A DNA stretch of 6,784 bases, from assembly GCA_905371865.1 (NCBI GenBank), contig CAJPNA010000071.1:1-6784 (forward strand), given 5' to 3'. The first letter of the stretch is position 1. Every line of letters begins with the position of its first letter. Origin of the DNA: an uncultured Carnobacterium sp. (GTDB lineage: Bacteria > Bacillota > Bacilli > Lactobacillales > Aerococcaceae). Below, in pieces: positions 1 to 4,592 of this stretch. A program made the position numbers and the translations under genes. The notes under the pieces were generated by a model. That model saw only the letters and a list, made by a program, of their open reading frames with translations. It made no database searches and was not told the DNA's origin.

Positions 1-620
1 CAAACTTAAAAGAAAACGAAGCTTACCAATACGCTGTAGCACGTAATGTGTTATACCGTAAAGGAAAAGTGACTGAGTTACTCATTAACTACGAACCAAC
101 ATTACAATACTTCTCTGAATGGTGGAAACAATTATTTGGTGAATCAGAAGGGAAAGACTTCAAAGGAATTTATCCTTCAAGCGCAAACTTCTCAACGGAT
201 TTACACTCACTAGGACAATACATCCAAGAAGGTCGTCGTAACATCTTCGAAACGGTTATCAAAGTGGGCAAACCAAATGAAGAAGTAACAATTCCTGAAA
301 CAGAAGAAGATTTAGATGGATTAGGATACTTACAAGGTAAAACAATGGACTTTGTAAATACAAAAGCTTTCCAAGGAACATTACTTGCTCATACAGATGG
401 TCAAGTTCCAAACTTTGTAGTGAACATTCCTGATATGTCAGCTTACACATTAGGACACTTAATCTACTTCTTCGAAATCGCAGTAGGTCTTTCAGGTTAC
501 TTAAATGGTGTTAATCCATTTGACCAACCAGGGGTAGAAGCATACAAGAAAAACATGTTTGCTTTACTTGGAAAACCAGGATTCGAAGACTTAGCAAAAG
601 AATTAAACGAACGTCTATAA
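1..620 (+). CDS. pgi: Glucose-6-phosphate isomerase, C-terminal part (5' end outside window)
   Basis: This enzyme interconverts glucose 6-phosphate and fructose 6-phosphate in cytosolic glycolysis and gluconeogenesis. The reading frame is open from base 3 to the TAA at 618-620. The GTG at 48 is an internal valine, because codons upstream of it still encode family sequence (NLKENEAYQYAVARN). About 205 residues are visible; Bacillus-type enzymes have about 450, so somewhat more than half of the gene is missing. Segments such as INYEPTLQYFSEWWKQLFGE, SANFSTDLHSLGQYIQEGRR and NPFDQPGVEAYKKNMF are diagnostic of the family. The catalytic Glu (codon 141-143), His (204-206) and Lys (546-548) keep the 21- and 114-residue spacing of Glu290, His311 and Lys425 in the Bacillus enzymes. 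Codon use is strongly biased, as expected for a highly expressed gene. A terminator follows directly. Identity is essentially certain. Confidence 0.97.
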   Translation, partial: NLKENEAYQYAVARNVLYRKGKVTELLINYEPTLQYFSEWWKQLFGESEGKDFKGIYPSSANFSTDLHSLGQYIQEGRRNIFETVIKVGKPNEEVTIPETEEDLDGLGYLQGKTMDFVNTKAFQGTLLAHTDGQVPNFVVNIPDMSAYTLGHLIYFFEIAVGLSGYLNGVNPFDQPGVEAYKKNMFALLGKPGFEDLAKELNERL

Positions 621-627
621 TAGACAT

Positions 628-659
628 ACCGCATTCTCCAAGCGAGGGTGCGGTTTTTT
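628..659 (+). terminator. Rho-independent terminator of pgi
   Basis: ACCGCATTCTC (628-638) pairs with GAGGGTGCGGT (644-654) across the loop CAAGC. This gives an 11-bp stem with two T-G wobbles, followed directly by a run of T (654-659). It starts 8 bases after the pgi stop and separates pgi from the coaE operon. Confidence 0.93.
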
Positions 660-663
660 GTAT

Positions 664-693
664 CTTTTCAAGTTTTGACGTGAAAAGAACTTG
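664..693. repeat. Overlapping inverted repeats upstream of coaE, possible operator
   Basis: Two dyads share this stretch. CTTTTCA (664-670) is the exact inverse complement of TGAAAAG (681-687). CAAGTTTT (669-676) can pair with AAAA-g-AACTTG (685-693), with one bulged base. The second dyad runs into the proposed -35 box at 691. There is no T run after it, so it is not a terminator. An operator or a transcript structure is possible, but nothing identifies a binding protein. Confidence 0.3.
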
Positions 694-719
694 CGACAAT
701 GGCCGTTTTGAACTAACAT
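691..719 (+). promoter_or_regulatory. Candidate promoter of coaE
   Basis: TTGCGA (691-696) and TAACAT (714-719) are separated by 17 bases, and each matches the SigA consensus at four of six positions. The pgi terminator lies upstream and the coaE ribosome binding site (GGAGG, 739-743) lies downstream, so a promoter is expected in this gap. The match is weak and other placements are possible. Confidence 0.35.
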
Positions 720-749
720 AGGTTTTACAAGCACAATTGGAGGAAAAAG

Positions 750-1349
750 ATGAGAGTAATCGGATTAACAGGTGGGATTGCTAGTGGGAAATCAACCGTT
801 TCGAATATATTTAAAAAAGTTGGCGTTCCGATTATCGATGCAGATGTCGTCGCAAGAAAGGTTGTTGAAAAAGATTCAGTAGGACTGATATCTCTTACAA
901 AACGATTCGGGAACTCTATTTTACTAGACGATGGTTCATTAGACAGAACGCAATTAGGCAGAAAAATGTTCAGTGATGCTTCTGTTTTGAAGGAGGTCAA
1001 CAACTTGCTTCAACCTCTGATTAGAACGGAAATTGAACTTCAAATACAAGAGGCAAAAAAACAAAACCACCCGCTCATTATTCTAGATATCCCGCTGTTA
1101 TTTGAGATGCATTATGAGACACTCTGTGATGACATAATCGTAGTGGCTGTTTCAGTGGAAACTCAGATTCAACGCCTAAAAAATCGCAATGGATTATCTA
1201 AAGAGGAAGCTCTAAAGAGAATCGCCTCTCAAATGTCTTTAGAAGAAAAGGTTCAAAAGGCGGATATCGTTTGGACTAATGAAGGGTCCATTGAAGAATT
1301 AGAAGCTAGAGTTCATCAGTGGCTACTCGAAAATTTTCGACAAAAATGA
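750..1349 (+). CDS. coaE: Dephospho-CoA kinase
   Basis: CoaE phosphorylates the 3'-hydroxyl of dephospho-CoA with ATP, the last step of coenzyme A synthesis in the cytosol. The 199-residue length is normal for the family. The Walker A P-loop GGIASGKS is at residues 8-15, inside the typical GLTGGIASGKST start. Next come the substrate-side IIDADVVAR motif (28-36), LDIPLLFE (112-119), and the lid-type segment QIQRLKNRNGLSKEEALKRI (139-158). The closing ADIVWTNEGS (171-180) matches the family's AD-x-x-x-x-N-x-G pattern. The ATG at 750 is supported by GGAGG at 739-743, six bases upstream, and by its position just before the P-loop strand. It is probably the first gene of coaE-nrdR-dnaB-dnaI. Its TGA stop lies inside the nrdR promoter. 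In many relatives mutM precedes coaE; here pgi does. Confidence 0.96.
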   Translation: MRVIGLTGGIASGKSTVSNIFKKVGVPIIDADVVARKVVEKDSVGLISLTKRFGNSILLDDGSLDRTQLGRKMFSDASVLKEVNNLLQPLIRTEIELQIQEAKKQNHPLIILDIPLLFEMHYETLCDDIIVVAVSVETQIQRLKNRNGLSKEEALKRIASQMSLEEKVQKADIVWTNEGSIEELEARVHQWLLENFRQK

Positions 1350-1355
1350 TATAAT
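1347..1355 (+). promoter_or_regulatory. Extended -10 promoter for nrdR-dnaB-dnaI, overlapping the coaE stop
   Basis: TATAAT at 1350-1355 is a perfect -10 box. It is preceded by TGA (1347-1349), giving the TGn extension that lets a promoter work with a poor -35 box. The best -35 at 17-base spacing is TCGAAA (1327-1332), four of six matches. Transcription would start near 1361-1363, leaving a leader of about 28 bases before the nrdR ATG. The TGA is also the coaE stop codon. Confidence 0.65.
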
Positions 1356-1373
1356 TAATCGAATAAGCACAAT

Positions 1374-1384
1374 AAGGAGAGGTG
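1374..1384 (+). promoter_or_regulatory. Ribosome binding site that decides the nrdR start
   Basis: AAGGAGAGGTG resembles the anti-Shine-Dalgarno complement with one extra base. It overlaps a GTG at 1382, so that GTG cannot be the start it serves. The ATG at 1391 lies at a workable distance (six bases after GGTG). Confidence 0.8.
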
Positions 1385-1390
1385 TTTTTT

Positions 1391-1858
1391 ATGCAATGTC
1401 CAAAATGTAAAAATAATGGTTCTCGTGTAGTAGATAGTCGTCCAGCAGATGATGGACGTTCGATTCGTAGAAGAAGAGAGTGTGAAGAATGTGGCTACCG
1501 CTTTACGACTTTTGAACGTTTAGAAAAAGCACCATTACTCGTCATCAAAAGAAATGGCAATCGTGAAGAATTTAGTCGTGAAAAATTATTAAATGGATTA
1601 GTTCGTTCAGCTGAAAAACGTCCTGTATCATTGGGACAGTTAGAAACCATTGTTAATGAAATTGAACGTTCGATTAACCAAGAAGGGGAAAATGAAGTAT
1701 CCAGCACTTTAATTGGGGAAATGGTCATGGATCATTTATCTAAAATTGACGATATTGCTTATATTCGTTTTGCCAGTGTGTACCGTCAGTTTACAGACCG
1801 AAAAATGTTCTTAAAAGAATTAGAACGCATGTCTTTTGAAATGGACAATAAAGATTAA
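1391..1858 (+). CDS. nrdR: Transcriptional repressor NrdR (zinc ribbon plus ATP-cone)
   Basis: NrdR senses the ATP/dATP balance and represses ribonucleotide reductase operons by binding NrdR boxes. From the ATG at 1391 the protein has 155 residues, the usual family length. The zinc ribbon has its four ligands at Cys3, Cys6, Cys31 and Cys34 (MQCPKC and CEEC), joined by the DNA-contacting basic stretch DGRSIRRRRE. The ATP-cone domain covers roughly residues 48-138 and begins with LLVIKRNGNREEFSREKL. An in-frame GTG at 1382 would add three residues but lies in the ribosome binding site and breaks the family start M-x-C-P. The gene follows coaE by 41 bases and dnaB follows after 17. I saw no NrdR box beside it, so its targets are probably elsewhere in the genome. 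Confidence 0.96.
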   Translation: MQCPKCKNNGSRVVDSRPADDGRSIRRRRECEECGYRFTTFERLEKAPLLVIKRNGNREEFSREKLLNGLVRSAEKRPVSLGQLETIVNEIERSINQEGENEVSSTLIGEMVMDHLSKIDDIAYIRFASVYRQFTDRKMFLKELERMSFEMDNKD

Positions 1859-1875
1859 AGAAAGGAATTGAAGGA

Positions 1876-3318
1876 ATGCAGTCAAAAGAATTTCCGTGGT
1901 CCAAATATAAACCAATGGACGGAGTTTTAGTCATTCAACCAGTTTGGATTACTGAAAGAGAAATACAATTTTTAATGCAATTATATGCTCCGTTTATTGG
2001 AAAAGAAGCCACACTTTTGTATGCTACTTTATACGGTGAATTATCTCCATCTGCGTATCAGAGTGAGGTATTTTCAATTTCTGAATTACTGTCCATGACA
2101 AATTTAGGGATGCCAGACTTTCATTTAGCTAAATCTAGACTAGAAGGCATAGGACTGTTGAAGACATATCATAAGGAACCTACTGCTTCTCGTCCTCAAA
2201 CGTATACGATGGAATTGCTAGCGCCAACTTCTCCAAGACTCTTTTTTAAGGATGCGCTTCTGTCCACTTTATTATTGAATCAGGTGGGAAATCATCGGTT
2301 TGAAAAGTTGAAGCAGAGATTTTTAGCTGCTAACGTAGGAGATTTAGGAGATTCAACAAGCGCTCAATTTGAAGAAGTATACCGACTTCCGTACAATATG
2401 GAGTCATATACCAGAAATCTCTCTCAAGAAAAAAGAATGGTGATGGATATAAAACAACAATCGCCAATGGAATTTCCATCTGAAGTCGATTGGGACTTGA
2501 TTGAAGGATTGTTGAAGACGGAATTTGTTGATTTGGATTCTTTAACGAAGGAAGTCAAAAGAATCGTTGATGTATTGTATAAAGCGTACGGTTTTTCAGA
2601 ATCAGAAATCGCTCAATTCCTAGTGATTGCTTCAGATTTATCGACTAAAGTGATTGATGAAGAATTCTTACTGAAATTAGGTCAAGAAGCCGCCCAAAAT
2701 AAGGTGAATCTAATGAGAGAGAAGAAAGATCATTCTGTCACAGAAGAAATGAAAGAAAAATCTGAAACGTCTGAAGAAGTCTCTTCTGTAGAAGATGACG
2801 CAATCGGGATGTTAATTCAAGCAGCAAAAGAATTGCCACCCATTGATTTTGTCTTCAGTATAAAGACGCAGAAAAAAGGGTATGTTTCTAAATCGGAGAG
2901 ACAATTAATTTTTGATTTAGTCTCCGTGAGTGGACTTCCAAATGAAGTGTTGAATATTTTATTCCACTATACGCTAGTTCAGTTGGATCATGCGACGCTA
3001 GCAAGGAACTTTGTAGATGCGATTGCTAACGACTGGGCGACCAAAGGGATTCAAAGCGCTAAAGAGGCCATAGATGCTGTAAGGAACCGTGATTTACAAA
3101 GAGAGGTTAAACGGAAACAGCAATTGCATAATGCGGGTAAGAATAACTACAGAAAAAATAGTGGTTATCAAGAGCAATTACCAGAGTGGGCGAAAGAGTC
3201 CAAGACGAAGGAAAACCAAACGCCTACACCAAGTAAGAGCCAACCAGAACAAGTTTCAAATCATTTGGCCGATCAAATTGCAAAATTAAAAACAAGTCAA
3301 CAAAAAGAACAACAATAA
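1876..3318 (+). CDS. dnaB: Replication initiation protein DnaB (helicase loading, Firmicutes type)
   Basis: This is the Firmicutes DnaB, a DnaD-family co-loader that works with DnaD and DnaI to place the replicative helicase (DnaC in Bacillus) at the origin and at PriA restart sites. It is not the helicase called DnaB in E. coli. The 480 residues are close to the Bacillus length of about 470. An N-terminal winged-helix-like region (about 15-115) contains the helix QFLMQLYAPFIGKEATLLYATLYG. A charged linker (about 275-310) precedes the C-terminal DnaD-like domain (about 320-403), which holds the family's YxxxIxxxW motif as Phe379-Ile383-Trp387. The last 75 or so residues are hydrophilic, rich in Lys, Gln and Asn, and probably disordered. 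No membrane segment is visible. The start at 1876 has AAAGGA (1861-1865) upstream. The stop overlaps an ATG in the dnaI frame (TAATG). Naming rests on domain pattern and on nrdR and dnaI as neighbours. Confidence 0.92.
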   Translation: MQSKEFPWSKYKPMDGVLVIQPVWITEREIQFLMQLYAPFIGKEATLLYATLYGELSPSAYQSEVFSISELLSMTNLGMPDFHLAKSRLEGIGLLKTYHKEPTASRPQTYTMELLAPTSPRLFFKDALLSTLLLNQVGNHRFEKLKQRFLAANVGDLGDSTSAQFEEVYRLPYNMESYTRNLSQEKRMVMDIKQQSPMEFPSEVDWDLIEGLLKTEFVDLDSLTKEVKRIVDVLYKAYGFSESEIAQFLVIASDLSTKVIDEEFLLKLGQEAAQNKVNLMREKKDHSVTEEMKEKSETSEEVSSVEDDAIGMLIQAAKELPPIDFVFSIKTQKKGYVSKSERQLIFDLVSVSGLPNEVLNILFHYTLVQLDHATLARNFVDAIANDWATKGIQSAKEAIDAVRNRDLQREVKRKQQLHNAGKNNYRKNSGYQEQLPEWAKESKTKENQTPTPSKSQPEQVSNHLADQIAKLKTSQQKEQQ

Positions 3319-3319
3319 T

Positions 3320-3327
3320 GGAGGTGA
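3320..3327 (+). promoter_or_regulatory. Strong ribosome binding site of dnaI
   Basis: GGAGGTGA is a full match to the 16S anti-Shine-Dalgarno complement and ends five bases before the ATG at 3333. It starts two bases after the dnaB stop, so ribosomes finishing dnaB can restart on dnaI. Its first G is also the last base of the alternative ATG at 3318, which has no such site of its own. Confidence 0.85.
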
Positions 3328-3332
3328 CCACA

Positions 3333-4256
3333 ATGGAAGGTTTTAAAGGATTATTAAATCAAAGAGAGGCGGATCAAAAGATTCCTAATTTAAAAGCCAT
3401 CGAGGAAAAAATTTATTCTGATGAAGATGTCAAATCTTTTTTAGAGCGTCATAAAAGTGAATTAGATTCGCAAGCCGTTCGTAAAGGAACCTCTGCGTTG
3501 TTAGAATTCATTATGGAAAGAGATGCCAGAAAAAATCATCAAGTTGTAAAGGCTCCAGGATTAGAACCATCACTTGAAGTACATAATGGCTTTATTTTAG
3601 TAAATTATAGTCGGACTGAAGAAGCGATTCGCCAGGAAAGAGAACGCAAACGTAGACGATTGATTCATTCGATTAATATGCCGAAGAATATTGCCGAGGC
3701 ACGTTTCTCAGATACGGCGCTTACGCCAGAACGACAAGATGTCATTGGGGAATTATTGAAATTCATCGAAGGATACAAACCAGAGGGTGCTGAATATCAA
3801 AAAGGTTTATACTTAGCAGGGCCTTTTGGAGTTGGAAAGACTTATATGATGGGGGCATTAGCGAATGAGTTGTCTGAACATGGGATTGAGACGACTTTAG
3901 TCAATGTTCCAACTTATAGTTCAGAAATCAAACAGGCGATTGCGACAAATTCGGTTGAATCAAAACTAATGACGATTAAAAACACACCTATTTTAGTTCT
4001 AGATGATATTGGTGCCGAAATGAATAGTGCATGGTTTAGAGATGAAGTATTGATGGTGATTTTACAGCACCGTATGTTGCAAGAATTACCAACGTTCTTC
4101 ACATCGAACTTCACGATGGATGAGTTAGAAGTGCATTTTGCTCATTCAAACAAAGGAGACCAAGAACTTCTAAAAGCAAAACGTCTGATCGAACGTATTC
4201 GTTTCTTAGCAAAAGAATTTTTTGTAGATGGTATTAATCACAGAAATCCATCTTAA
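3333..4256 (+). CDS. dnaI: Helicase loader DnaI (AAA+ ATPase)
   Basis: DnaI binds the replicative helicase and loads it on single-stranded DNA with DnaB and DnaD, the job of DnaC in E. coli. From the ATG at 3333 it has 307 residues (Bacillus DnaI about 311). The N-terminal helicase-binding domain covers about 1-125. The AAA+ domain follows: Walker A GPFGVGKT (163-170), Walker B LVLDDIGAE (221-229), sensor 1 TSNF (257-260), and an arginine-rich RLIERIR segment (284-290) near the C-terminus. The protein has no cysteine at all, so the zinc-binding cysteines of the Bacillus N-terminal domain are missing. An ATG at 3318 would add five residues (MEVTT) but lacks a ribosome binding site, while GGAGGTGA precedes 3333. 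No terminator follows before the thrS leader, so transcripts may run into it. Confidence 0.95.
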   Translation: MEGFKGLLNQREADQKIPNLKAIEEKIYSDEDVKSFLERHKSELDSQAVRKGTSALLEFIMERDARKNHQVVKAPGLEPSLEVHNGFILVNYSRTEEAIRQERERKRRRLIHSINMPKNIAEARFSDTALTPERQDVIGELLKFIEGYKPEGAEYQKGLYLAGPFGVGKTYMMGALANELSEHGIETTLVNVPTYSSEIKQAIATNSVESKLMTIKNTPILVLDDIGAEMNSAWFRDEVLMVILQHRMLQELPTFFTSNFTMDELEVHFAHSNKGDQELLKAKRLIERIRFLAKEFFVDGINHRNPS

Positions 4257-4265
4257 TTAAAATGC

Positions 4266-4294
4266 TTGAAAATAAAATAGATTAGTGGTTAAAT
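4266..4294 (+). promoter_or_regulatory. Promoter of the thrS leader
   Basis: TTGAAA (4266-4271) matches the -35 consensus at five of six positions. TTAAAT (4289-4294) matches the -10 at four of six, 17 bases downstream, and is preceded by TGG, the TGn extension. Transcription would start near 4300, about 20 bases before the T-box Stem I. A 6-base dyad (ATTAGT 4281-4286, ACTAAT 4295-4300) encloses the -10 box. Confidence 0.65.
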
Positions 4295-4320
4295 ACTAAT
4301 GAACTAAATATTTTGAAAAT

Positions 4321-4554
4321 GATGAAAAAGACAAGAAACTATCTCTTGGTTACATTTTAGAGAAAAGTGGGTTGGTGCAACACTTTATCCGGAATAGTTT
4401 TACCACTTTTGAATCCTTGCTTGAAATCAGTAGAGTAAGGCGTATCGGAGCGTTAGTCCGTTTAAGATTTGTCAATGAGAGACAAATGAATTTGGGTGGA
4501 ACCACGTAGAGAATGACGTCCCATAGTTTGCAGTAGTAGACTATGGGATTTTTT
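4321..4554 (+). ncRNA. T-box riboswitch, threonine-specific (thrS leader)
   Basis: This leader reads tRNA-Thr charging and controls thrS by attenuation. In Stem I, AAAAG (4326-4330) pairs with CTTTT (4406-4410), and AAACTAT (4336-4342) with ATAGTTT (4394-4400). Between them the specifier loop shows ACC (4402-4404), a threonine codon, followed by the expected purine. Possible tandem G-A pairs (4324-4325 with 4411-4412) resemble the GA motif. AGAG (4359-4362) and the arm AAAGTG/CACTTT capped by GGTTGGTG fit the distal part. Stem II may be CCTTGC (4415-4420) with GTAAGG (4435-4440). A CGGA/TCCG hairpin (4446-4460) lies in the IIA/B region. Stem III is ATTTGTC/GACAAAT (4467-4487). The T-box GGGTGGAACCACG (4494-4506) can form the antiterminator with CGTCCCA (4517-4523), leaving bulge TGGAACC. 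Exact pairing was done by eye. Confidence 0.95.
4519..4554 (+). terminator. T-box attenuator terminator
   Basis: TCCCATAGT (4519-4527) pairs with ACTATGGGA (4540-4548), a 9-bp stem followed by six T (4549-4554). Its 5' side, with the two preceding bases, is also the partner of the T-box in the antiterminator. The two structures therefore exclude each other: terminator with charged tRNA-Thr, antiterminator with uncharged tRNA-Thr. Confidence 0.93.
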
Positions 4555-4592
4555 GTTTGGTTTAAATTTTTCAAAAGGAAAGAAGGAAGAAA

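Noticed and set aside
48..50. GTG at 48 as start of pgi
   Set aside because: The frame is open upstream to the window edge and encodes conserved Pgi residues there, so the gene is cut by the window.
725..1003. 92-codon minus-strand frame inside coaE
   Set aside because: It is the shadow of a conserved gene in another frame; the CoaE reading explains the sequence fully.
1382..1390. GTG start for nrdR at 1382
   Set aside because: The GTG is part of the ribosome binding site AAGGAGAGGTG. The ATG at 1391 gives the family start with Cys3 and Cys6.
3089..3289. 66-codon plus-strand frame inside the dnaB tail
   Set aside because: It lies in the AT/Lys-rich 3' part of dnaB, has no convincing ribosome binding site, and its product is a low-complexity basic peptide.
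4350..4574. 74-codon minus-strand frame across the thrS leader
   Set aside because: It is antisense to the T-box and terminator, whose structure explains the base pattern. The protein resembles nothing I know and no ribosome binding site was evident.
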